Positions 1-5,211 of a stretch of 6,420 bases of DNA are shown here, in pieces. Origin of the DNA: Pseudomonadota bacterium (lineage in GTDB: Bacteria > Pseudomonadota > Alphaproteobacteria > Acetobacterales > Acetobacteraceae); the NCBI GenBank assembly GCA_021798375.1, contig JAJZHU010000004.1, forward strand, positions 19,456 to 25,875. The letters are read 5' to 3'. A program made the translations under genes and the position numbers. Within the stretch, counting starts at the first letter, position 1; each line of letters starts with the position of its first letter. Under the pieces are notes generated by a model, which searched no databases, was not told the origin of the DNA, and saw only the letters and a list, made by a program, of their open reading frames with translations.

Positions 1-10
1 GGCACAGGAC

Positions 11-667
11 ATGACCAATCGGCTTTACATAGGGTCGCGGCGGTATTCTTCGTGGTCGATGCGTGGCTGGCTGGCGGTGAAGTTGGCGGGGTTGCAGGTG
101 GAGGAAACCACCATCCGCCTCACCGGTGGCGCAACGCCCGAGGTCAAGCGCCTCTCGCCCGGCGGCACCGTGCCGGTGTTGCTCCATGACGGCAATCTGA
201 TCTGGGACAGTCTTGCCATCATCGAATATTGCGCCGAAATCGCCCCGGATCTGTGGCCCGCCGACCGGTCGGCGCGGTCGCTGGCGCGGGCGGTAAGCGC
301 CGAAATGCATTCGAGCTACCGCGATCTGCGCATCGCCATGCCAATGTGCCTGGGCTGCTCGTTCCCAGGCCAGGGCCGCACCGAAGGCGCTCTGGCCAAT
401 ATCGCGCGGATCGAACAACTTTGGGCCGACGCGCGAGCGCGCTTCGGCGGAAAATTCCTGTTCGGCGATTTCGGCGCGGCGGATGCGATGTTCGCCCCGA
501 TAGCAGCGCGTTTTGCCATCTATCACACCGCATTGAGCGACGCGAGCAAGGCCTATTGCGCCGCCGTGCTGGCCCATCCCCTGGTGGCGCAATGGATCGC
601 CGATGCCGCGAACGAGCCCCCAGATTGGCGCGAAGATCGCTATGAGGCGTTCACGCCCACGCCTTAA
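11..667 (+). CDS. Glutathione S-transferase family protein
   Basis: This is a 218-residue cytosolic GST-like protein of normal family length. Residues 1-80 form the thioredoxin-like domain. They open with LYIGSRRYSSWSMRGWL, where the SSWS serines (13-16) sit at the usual catalytic position of the serine-type bacterial subgroup. TVPVL (53-57) carries the cis-proline, and WDSLAI (65-70) carries the Asp-Ser pair that binds the gamma-glutamyl part of glutathione. Residues 88-218 form the helical domain, with ARAVSAEMHSSYRDLRIAMPM (92-112) and FGDFGAADAMF (151-161), whose Asp158 matches the conserved folding-motif aspartate. Members conjugate or reduce electrophiles with glutathione; the substrate cannot be read from sequence. 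The ATG at 11 fits the family N-terminus. AGGA at 6-9 is too close to it to be a good ribosome binding site. The frame stays open to the window edge, but an upstream start is unlikely. The gene converges on the porin gene. Confidence 0.93.
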   Translation: MTNRLYIGSRRYSSWSMRGWLAVKLAGLQVEETTIRLTGGATPEVKRLSPGGTVPVLLHDGNLIWDSLAIIEYCAEIAPDLWPADRSARSLARAVSAEMHSSYRDLRIAMPMCLGCSFPGQGRTEGALANIARIEQLWADARARFGGKFLFGDFGAADAMFAPIAARFAIYHTALSDASKAYCAAVLAHPLVAQWIADAANEPPDWREDRYEAFTPTP

Positions 668-676
668 GGATGGACC

Positions 677-708
677 ATAAAAAAGGCGGGAACCTTGCGA
701 TTCCCGCC
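677..708 (-). terminator. Rho-independent terminator of the OmpA-family gene
   Basis: A perfect 8-bp stem (GGCGGGAA at 685-692 pairing with TTCCCGCC at 701-708) encloses an 8-base loop. Read on the minus strand the hairpin is followed by six U residues (A-tract at 679-684), a textbook intrinsic terminator 26 bases past the porin stop codon. On the plus strand the hairpin has no U-tract after it, so it is a one-way terminator, though the stem may still protect the 3' end of the convergent GST transcript. Confidence 0.88.
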
Positions 709-734
709 CAATCCATTCGCCCAAATCGTCCTGA

Positions 735-1835
735 TTACTTCAGGATGATTTCCACGCGGCGGTTTTGCGGCTCGCGCACGCCCGCAGCGGTCGGGACCAG
801 CGGGTTGGATTCGCCGAAGCCCTTGATGTCGATTTCGTCGCGCTTCACGCCCAGGCGCACCAACTCGGCGGCCACGGCTTCCGCACGGCGGACCGAGAGC
901 TTTTGGTTATAGGCGGCGGTGCCCGACAGATCGGTGTAGCCGTTGACGGCGATTTGGGTGGTTTGCACCTTGGTCGAGGCGTCGGCGGCGTCGGCGATGA
1001 TCGCTTTGGCTTTGTCGGTCAGGTCGGCCTTATCCCAGTCGAAGAACACGAGATAAGTACGTGCCGGCGCCGGCGCCGGCGTGGCGACGGGGGCAGGCGC
1101 CGCAGCCGGAGCCGCGACCGCGGCGGGAGCAGGAGCGGCAACCGCCGGGGTCCAGAACGCATAGCGCAGGCCGAGCAGGATGGTGTGGTTATAGGAGTCG
1201 TCGAATCTCACATCACCGACCGGAGCGTTGTTGTAGGCGACGGAATAGCTGCGGTCGCCGATGACGTCTTGGAAGCGATATTCAGCAGTGAGCGACAAGC
1301 CGGGCACGCCCGAAATCGGGAAGGCCACGCCGGCAATGCCCTGGGCCGCGAAAGCGCCCCTGGTGCCGCTGAGGATCGCCGATGTGGTGGCGTTATGGGC
1401 GCCGCCCGATGAACCCACGAATTCATAGCCGACGCCAGCGCCCAAATACGGGTAGAATACGCTGGAGACGTTGTCGAAATCATAGTAGCCGTTGACGAAC
1501 GCGCCGTATTTCTGTTCCTGACCGCCAGCCGAAACGGTGCCCGGCAGGGACCGGCCTTTGATGCCCGTGTATTGGTTGTTGATGTAGTTGCCTTCTACTT
1601 CAGCGCGGAAGCCGTTGCCATAGCCATAACCAACGGCGGCGTTGCCGGCCCAGCCCCAGTTGAGGTTGGCGGTGCTGCTGGAGCCGAAGCCTTTGGCGGT
1701 TTCGCTTTGCTCATAGCTCGTGCCGAGGCCGGCGCTGACATAGGGGCCGTCAACGACCTGGGCGTTGGCGGCGAGAGGGGCGGCCAACGGTGCGACGGCA
1801 ACCGCGGCGGCCAACAACGCATTACGAAGTTTCAT
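735..1835 (-). CDS. OmpA-family outer-membrane protein (porin with peptidoglycan-binding domain)
   Basis: The protein has 366 residues. Residues 1-25 are a Sec signal peptide (MKLRNALLAAA start, cleavage after ANA, mature Gln26). Residues about 28-228 are rich in alternating Gly/aromatic strands (WGWAGNAAVGYGYGNG, YPYLGAGVGYEF, ILLGLRYAFW) and should form an eight-stranded beta-barrel. Residues 229-259 are a Pro/Ala linker. Residues 260-366 are an OmpA_C domain with VNGYTDLSG (297-305), LSVRRAEAV (313-321) and NRRVEI (358-363). Asp302 and Arg317 have the 15-residue spacing of the Asp/Arg pair that binds diaminopimelate in Acinetobacter OmpA. It should tether the outer membrane to the cell wall and may form a small pore. 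The start at 1835 is chosen because AAGGA lies 8 bases upstream and the signal peptide begins there; a longer frame to 1886 adds 17 polar and charged residues ahead of it. The gene appears monocistronic with its own terminator. Confidence 0.95.
   Translation of the reverse strand: MKLRNALLAAAVAVAPLAAPLAANAQVVDGPYVSAGLGTSYEQSETAKGFGSSSTANLNWGWAGNAAVGYGYGNGFRAEVEGNYINNQYTGIKGRSLPGTVSAGGQEQKYGAFVNGYYDFDNVSSVFYPYLGAGVGYEFVGSSGGAHNATTSAILSGTRGAFAAQGIAGVAFPISGVPGLSLTAEYRFQDVIGDRSYSVAYNNAPVGDVRFDDSYNHTILLGLRYAFWTPAVAAPAPAAVAAPAAAPAPVATPAPAPARTYLVFFDWDKADLTDKAKAIIADAADASTKVQTTQIAVNGYTDLSGTAAYNQKLSVRRAEAVAAELVRLGVKRDEIDIKGFGESNPLVPTAAGVREPQNRRVEIILK
1063..1080. repeat. Three tandem GCCGGC hexamers in the Pro/Ala linker
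   Basis: GCCGGC occurs three times in direct succession at 1063-1068, 1069-1074 and 1075-1080, inside the porin gene. It encodes part of the alternating Ala-Pro linker just before the OmpA_C domain. Each unit is itself a palindrome. Such short coding repeats can change copy number by slippage in steps of two codons without breaking the frame, so linker length may differ between strains; that is inference. Confidence 0.8.
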
Positions 1836-1843
1836 TTTACTAT

Positions 1844-1848
1844 TCCTT
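1844..1848 (-). promoter_or_regulatory. Ribosome binding site of the OmpA-family gene
   Basis: The minus strand reads AAGGA, then 8 bases, then the ATG at 1835. This fixes the start immediately before the signal peptide rather than at the longer in-frame ATG at 1886. Confidence 0.8.
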
Positions 1849-1939
1849 GCTCGAACAATGACATTTTTCGTTCGGTATTGCCGCAACCTGCATGGCAGCG
1901 ACGCGACATATTAGACGGAGGGTGTTTTACCCCCGGGGT

Positions 1940-1968
1940 CGGATAAATTTCCAGTGTAGAAGTGTCAT
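1940..1968 (-). promoter_or_regulatory. Candidate sigma-70-type promoter for the OmpA-family gene
   Basis: On the minus strand, ATGACA (1963-1968, five of six matches to TTGACA) is followed by a 17-base spacer and TATCCG (1940-1945, three of six matches to TATAAT). Initiation would be near 1933 and give a leader of roughly 100 bases. The -10 match is weak and this is found by eye only. It is the best candidate in the gap, not a firm call. Confidence 0.3.
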
Positions 1969-1969
1969 C

Positions 1970-2017
1970 GCAATGCACTATGCAACCATTGCATGTGTTG
2001 TGTGGCATTTTTGCCAC
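1970..2017. repeat. Cluster of short inverted repeats upstream of the OmpA-family gene
   Basis: The gap of 1836-2036 has no gene. It contains ATGCAA-CCA-TTGCAT (1980-1994), an overlapping alternative pairing GCAATG (1970-1975) with CATTGC (1987-1992), and GTGGCA-TTTT-TGCCAC (2002-2017). The first lies directly upstream of the candidate -35 box, where a regulator dimer could bind. The last is 20 bases past the DUF1491 stop and could be a weak transcript-end hairpin, but neither strand has a U-tract after it. The repeats are plain in the sequence; their roles are guesses. Confidence 0.45.
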
Positions 2018-2036
2018 GAATAAGTGTCGCGGGTTT

Positions 2037-2375
2037 TCAGTTTACCAGCTTGATTTCAAAGGGAGACAAGAGATCCGGGCATTCGAATTCCACCGCCCAC
2101 AGATCGGCGTCGAACTGTTGTTGTTTGGCCACGATCGCATCGGCGGCGGCCTGATTGACGGTGGTTGGGCCGGATAGTCGCAGCCATGCCGGGTTGCCGT
2201 CGCCGTCGCGGGTTTGGCTATAGATCACCAGGCCGTCTCGTCCGCGCAGCAACAGCAGGATGGCGCCGGCGTCGGGGTCGCCGCGTTTGATTACCGTGCC
2301 GGGCTTGCCCGCGGCGTCGCCCATGCGCAAATAGGCGGAGACGGTTATTTTAGATTTCAAGCGCGGCTCGACCAT
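2037..2375 (-). CDS. DUF1491 family protein
   Basis: This 112-residue soluble protein is recognised as DUF1491 (PF07372), a small family of unknown function found almost only in Alphaproteobacteria. Visible family features are the N-terminal EPRLKSKI (3-10), the core RGDPDAGAILLLL (31-43), YSQTRDGDGNPAWLR (52-66), and the C-terminal DADLWAVEFECPD (89-101). It has no signal peptide, membrane segment or cysteine-pair metal site. The start at 2375 is preferred over the in-frame ATG at 2393 because AGGAGAG (2382-2388) lies 6 bases upstream of it and family members begin with this short lead-in. It is divergent from the ABC importer genes, with 53 bases between start codons, and on the same strand as the porin gene, whose start lies 201 bases beyond its stop. 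No functional link to either is evident. Confidence 0.85.
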   Translation of the reverse strand: MVEPRLKSKITVSAYLRMGDAAGKPGTVIKRGDPDAGAILLLLRGRDGLVIYSQTRDGDGNPAWLRLSGPTTVNQAAADAIVAKQQQFDADLWAVEFECPDLLSPFEIKLVN

Positions 2376-2381
2376 TGGACG

Positions 2382-2388
2382 CTCTCCT
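2382..2388 (-). promoter_or_regulatory. Ribosome binding site of the DUF1491 gene
   Basis: The minus strand reads AGGAGAG, 6 bases before the ATG at 2375. It overlaps the coding region that would result from the longer start at 2393, so it decides the start. Confidence 0.75.
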
Positions 2389-2413
2389 GCCATTCTATGC
2401 GGCGGTGGACGGT

Positions 2414-2422
2414 AAAGGGGGA
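2414..2422 (+). promoter_or_regulatory. Ribosome binding site of the ABC substrate-binding protein gene
   Basis: AAAGGGGGA ends 6 bases before the ATG at 2429. It supports that start over an in-frame ATG at 2375, which would put 18 extra residues ahead of the signal peptide. Confidence 0.75.
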
Positions 2423-2428
2423 TGTTTC

Positions 2429-3406
2429 ATGCGGATCGGCTTGGCTCCGGTATGCGCAATTCTGGGTTTGGGCATTCTGCTGGGTGGCGCTGGTGCGGCA
2501 AAAGCGGCCGATCGCATCGTTTTTGGCCTGGATTGGCGGGCCGAGGCGGAATATGGCGGCTATTATCAGGCGTTGGCCAACGGAATCTATGCCCGTTATG
2601 GACTGGATGTGACGATCCGCCAAGGCGGGCCGCAGGTGGATCAGGCGCAGGCGTTGCTGGCCGGGCGATTGGATCTGGATTTGGCGTCGAATTCCTATCT
2701 GGCGCTAAATCTGGTGCAGCAGCAGATCCCGTTTCGCGCCGTGGCGGCGTTTTTCCAGAAGGACCCTTCGGTGTTGATCGCGCACAAGGATCAGGGACAC
2801 GACAGCTTCGCCCAATTGAAAGGCGTGCCGATCATGATCAGCGCCGATACGCGGGCCGGGTGGTGGAATTATCTGCGGGTGCGTTTTGGTTACAATGATC
2901 GGCAGATCCGGCCCTATAATTACAGTCTGGCGCCGTTTTTGGCCGATAAATCGGCGGTGCAGCAGGGCTATCTGGGCTCGGAGCCGTTTCTGATCGAACA
3001 GCAAACGGGTGAAGTGCCGCGGGTGTTGTTGCTCGCCGATGCCGGGTTCTCGGGCTATGGCAGCTTGCTGGTGGCGTCCGACAAGATGATCGCCACGAGG
3101 CCGGACGTGATCATGCGGTTTTTGGCGGCGAGTCGCGAAGGGTGGGAAGAATATTTGAACGGCGATCCCACGCCCGGTAATACATTGATCAAGCAGGCCA
3201 ACCCCGAGATGACCGATGCGTTGCTGGCTTACGGGCGCGGCGTGTTGAAATCGCACCGGATTGTGGAGCCCGCGCAAGGCATGATCGGCATGATGACTCA
3301 GGCGCGCTGGCGGGATTTCTTTGTATCCATGCAATTGGCGGGGCTGTATCCGGCGACGCTGGATTACACCCGGGCCTACACCTTGAAATTTGTCCAGGCG
3401 CCATGA
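2429..3406 (+). CDS. ABC importer periplasmic substrate-binding protein, NMT1/THI5-like
   Basis: The protein has 325 residues. Residues 1-26 are a Sec signal peptide (MRIGLAPVCAILGLGILL, cleavage after AKA) without a lipobox cysteine, so it should be free in the periplasm. The mature protein opens with RIVFGLDWRAEAEYGGYYQALANGIYARYGLDVTI (29-63), the hallmark start of the NMT1/THI5-like fold (PF09084), which includes ThiY, SsuA, TauA and riboflavin-binding RibY. In ThiY-like binders the Trp of LDW (here Trp36) lies in the ligand pocket. LLAGRLDLDLASNSYLALNL (77-95) and the YTLKF ending (317-321) also fit. The layout is closest, to my eye, to the ThiY-like branch that takes aromatic ligands such as pyrimidine precursors, but the substrate cannot be assigned. 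It is the first gene of a three-gene operon and overlaps the ATPase gene by 4 bases. I see no riboswitch in the 53 bases upstream. Confidence 0.88.
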   Translation: MRIGLAPVCAILGLGILLGGAGAAKAADRIVFGLDWRAEAEYGGYYQALANGIYARYGLDVTIRQGGPQVDQAQALLAGRLDLDLASNSYLALNLVQQQIPFRAVAAFFQKDPSVLIAHKDQGHDSFAQLKGVPIMISADTRAGWWNYLRVRFGYNDRQIRPYNYSLAPFLADKSAVQQGYLGSEPFLIEQQTGEVPRVLLLADAGFSGYGSLLVASDKMIATRPDVIMRFLAASREGWEEYLNGDPTPGNTLIKQANPEMTDALLAYGRGVLKSHRIVEPAQGMIGMMTQARWRDFFVSMQLAGLYPATLDYTRAYTLKFVQAP

Positions 3407-4140
3407 TGTTGCGGCTCGATCACGTCGGGCGGCGGTTTGGCGGCGTCGAGGCGCTGCGCGACGTGTCGTTCGGGCTCGACCGGGGGGCGTTCGTGGCGCT
3501 GTTGGGGCCATCGGGGTGCGGCAAATCGAGTTTGTTGCGGCTGATCGCCGGGCTTGATGCGCCTGATACAGGGTCGATTGCGTGGGACGGCGGTGCGCCG
3601 CGGCCGGGACAGATCGGCTTTGTGTTCCAGGATCCGACGCTGCTGCCGTGGTTCGATGCGCGTGACAATGTGGCGCTGCCGTTGCGGCTGGCCGGTGTGC
3701 CCAAGCGTGCGGCACGGGCGGTGGCCGAGGCGGCCCTGGCGCGGGTGGGGTTGACCGAGGCGGCAAGGCGGTTGCCACGCGCGCTTTCGGGCGGGATGCG
3801 GATGCGGGTGTCGTTGGCCCGCGCTTTGGCGCCGCGGCCGCGGATTTTATTGATGGACGAGCCGTTTGCGGCGCTGGACGAATTCACCCGTCATGGATTG
3901 CAAGAAGACCTGCGGGCTCTGTGGCGTGATTCCGGCGTGAGCATTCTGTTCGTGACACATTCGATCGACGAGGCGTGTTTTCTGGCGCCGCGCGTGTTGT
4001 TGATGCGCTCGCATCCGGGGCGAATCGCGGATGATCTGGCTTCGCCCGCGCCGCGGGCAGCGCGGGACGACGTGGCGCGGTTGGGGTTTGTGGCGGATTT
4101 GGCGCGCCGTCTGGCGGTGATGGCGGGGGAACGGTCATGA
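3403..4140 (+). CDS. ABC importer ATP-binding protein, NitT/TauT type
   Basis: This 245-residue ATPase has every motif needed for activity: Walker A GPSGCGKS (35-42), Q-loop VFQDPTLLPW (74-83, Gln76), signature LSGGMRMR (128-135) with Met where many have Gln, Walker B ILLMDEPF (148-155, catalytic Glu153), D-loop ALDE (157-160) and H-loop VTHS (184-187, His186). Length and motifs match the SsuB/TauB/ThiZ group. SGGM signatures are normal in this group. It should dimerise on the inner face of the membrane and power the permease at 4137-4889. The start overlaps the binding-protein stop (ATGA at 3403-3406), a sign of translational coupling. A second ATG follows at 3406 and is equally possible: the weak AGG at 3396-3398 is 4 bases from the first and 7 from the second. 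It overlaps the permease gene by 4 bases too. Confidence 0.95.
   Translation: MMLRLDHVGRRFGGVEALRDVSFGLDRGAFVALLGPSGCGKSSLLRLIAGLDAPDTGSIAWDGGAPRPGQIGFVFQDPTLLPWFDARDNVALPLRLAGVPKRAARAVAEAALARVGLTEAARRLPRALSGGMRMRVSLARALAPRPRILLMDEPFAALDEFTRHGLQEDLRALWRDSGVSILFVTHSIDEACFLAPRVLLMRSHPGRIADDLASPAPRAARDDVARLGFVADLARRLAVMAGERS
4125..4130 (+). promoter_or_regulatory. Ribosome binding site of the permease gene
   Basis: GGGGGA lies inside the ATPase gene, 6 bases before the permease ATG at 4137. The permease thus has its own strong site as well as the ATGA overlap with the upstream stop. Confidence 0.7.
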
Positions 4141-4889
4141 AATATATGGCTTATTTGTCGATGCCGCTGTGTTTGCTGGCGTGGGAGATCGCCGTGCGCG
4201 TGTTGCATGTGCCGCCTTACCTCGTGCCTGGTCCGGTGGCGATCGTGGTGGCGTTCGCGGCGGATTGGCAGGGGCTGTTGCACGCGCTGGGGGTGACTGT
4301 GTTGGTGATGGCGGTGGCGTTGCTGGTTTCGGTGCTGGTGGGGGTGGCTTTGGCGTCGCTGGTGGCGGCGTCGCGCCTGGCCCGCGCGCTGGTGCAGCCG
4401 TGGGCGGTGTTTTTGCAGGTGACGCCGGTGGTGGCGATTGCGCCGTTGTTGATCATGTGGATCGGCGATCCGTTCACCGCTTTGGTGCTGTGCGCCACCA
4501 TCGTGGCTTTTTTCCCGATTTTTTCGTCCACCCTGGCCGGGCTTTCGGCGCCGCCGCGCGATTTGCGCGATTTGTTCCGGCTCGCCGGGGCTTCGATGTG
4601 GCGCGAGATTTTGTGGCTGCGCCTACCCGCCGCTTTGCCGATGTTTTTGGCCGGGTTGCGGATTTCCGGCGGGCTTGCTCTGGTGGGGGCGGTGGTGGCG
4701 GAGTTTGTCAATGGCACCGGCGGCGCCGAAACCGGGCTTGCCACGCAGTTGTTGGAGGCCCAGTACAGGTTGCAGGTGCCGCGCATGTTTGCCTGCGTGC
4801 TGTTGTTGGCGCTGACCGGCTTTGCTATCAATTTTTTACTGGGGCAGTTGCAAACTGCTCTATTGCGCAGATTTGGCGCGATCTCTTGA
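4137..4889 (+). CDS. ABC importer permease, NitT/TauT type
   Basis: This 250-residue inner-membrane protein belongs to the binding-protein-dependent transport family (BPD_transp_1). By eye there are about six membrane segments, near residues 5-22, 55-77, 88-108, 113-135, 174-192 and 216-237. The cytoplasmic EAA loop that docks on the ATPase is clear at about 144-176 (RLAGASMWREILWLRLPAAL, then GLRISGG). Its Gly and the LP.A.P pattern are intact. PSP-like sites upstream such as QVTPVVAIAPLLIMW (94-108) are also typical of SsuC/TauC/ThiX proteins. Only one permease gene is present, so a homodimer is expected. The start at 4137 is backed by a ribosome binding site and by an ATGA overlap with the ATPase stop. 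The window shows no second binding protein or specificity gene. Confidence 0.95.
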   Translation: MKYMAYLSMPLCLLAWEIAVRVLHVPPYLVPGPVAIVVAFAADWQGLLHALGVTVLVMAVALLVSVLVGVALASLVAASRLARALVQPWAVFLQVTPVVAIAPLLIMWIGDPFTALVLCATIVAFFPIFSSTLAGLSAPPRDLRDLFRLAGASMWREILWLRLPAALPMFLAGLRISGGLALVGAVVAEFVNGTGGAETGLATQLLEAQYRLQVPRMFACVLLLALTGFAINFLLGQLQTALLRRFGAIS

Positions 4890-4918
4890 ATGGCCTTATT
4901 GATGGGATGGAGTTTGCC

Positions 4919-5110
4919 ATGACGACCGAATTGACCCCGGGCCAGCGCGCCTACGAACAAAAGCGCGCGGCCAAGGCGGGGATGAGCCTGGACAAATGGC
5001 TGGCCAGCAAAGAGCGGCAGCAACAGGCCGCGGTAAAAAAGCCGGCGGTGGTGAAGAAACCGGGCCTGCTGTCAAGGCTGATCGATCGGGCGCATCGGCC
5101 GATTAAATGA
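4919..5110 (+). CDS. Small basic protein of unknown function (63 residues)
   Basis: I do not recognise the family with certainty. The protein carries 15 Lys/Arg against 5 Asp/Glu. Residues 5-36 (LTPGQRAYEQKRAAKAGMSL, then DKWLASKERQQQ) should form two helices separated by the AGMS turn, reminiscent of the helix-turn-helix half of ribbon-helix-helix proteins, but the N-terminal strand of that fold is not obvious. Residues 39-48 hold a repeated VKKP (VKKPAVVKKP), a flexible, histone-tail-like stretch, and the end is a short amphipathic segment. GGAG (4909-4912) lies 6 bases before the ATG at 4919 and selects it over the in-frame ATG at 4907. The gene starts 29 bases after the permease stop and may be on the same transcript. 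Nucleic-acid or membrane-surface contact is a guess from charge only. Confidence 0.7.
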   Translation: MTTELTPGQRAYEQKRAAKAGMSLDKWLASKERQQQAAVKKPAVVKKPGLLSRLIDRAHRPIK

Positions 5111-5211
5111 GGCGCGCGCCGGTTTGAATTCACGAAACTGTCATGGCTTTATCGTTGTGAATTAGTGTCGAAAGCCTTCTACCGGCTTGCTGTGTGGCGT
5201 AACATTCGCGC
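5111..5211. promoter_or_regulatory. Intergenic gap with a possible promoter and an inverted repeat
   Basis: This 101-base gap precedes the gene at 5212. It contains the palindrome GGCGCGCGCC (5111-5120), a 7-bp inverted repeat AATTCAC (5127-5133) / GTGAATT (5157-5163), and a short stem AAGCC (5172-5176) / GGCTT (5184-5188). A weak promoter-like pair is TTGAAT (5125-5130), 17 bases, TTTATC (5148-5153). The inverted repeat would straddle this -10 box. No U-tracted hairpin is present, so I see no intrinsic terminator for the upstream genes. Confidence 0.3.

Noticed and set aside
765..1412. Plus-strand open frame of 215 codons inside the porin gene
   Set aside because: Its translation is Gly/Arg-rich with no motif, while the minus strand encodes a complete OmpA_C domain and linker over the same bases.
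2392..2397. TAGAAT on the minus strand as a -10 box for the DUF1491 gene
   Set aside because: It is close to consensus but sits so near the gene that transcription would start inside the ribosome binding site, and no -35 box is found at the right distance.
2376..2428. TPP or FMN riboswitch ahead of the importer operon
   Set aside because: The gap is too short for either aptamer, and I see none of their conserved core sequences in the adjoining bases.
2705..3778. Minus-strand open frame of 357 codons opposite the binding protein and ATPase genes
   Set aside because: It is rich in Arg, Pro, His and Ala with no recognisable motif, as expected from the reverse of GC-rich coding sequence. The plus strand here encodes two clear ABC proteins.
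4844..4858. Inverted repeat GCAGTT-GCA-AACTGC near the end of the permease gene
   Set aside because: It lies within coding sequence, has a 3-base loop and no U-tract after it, so it is not a convincing terminator.
4169..4906. Long plus-strand frame overlapping the permease and running into the small basic protein
   Set aside because: The part before 4919 is a Gly/Ala/Arg-rich frame-shifted reading of the permease. Only the part from the ATG at 4919, with its own ribosome binding site, looks real.
4217..5023. Minus-strand open frame of 268 codons opposite the permease and small protein
   Set aside because: Low-complexity Ala/Thr/Asn-rich translation without domain motifs; it is the antisense of a well-supported membrane protein gene.
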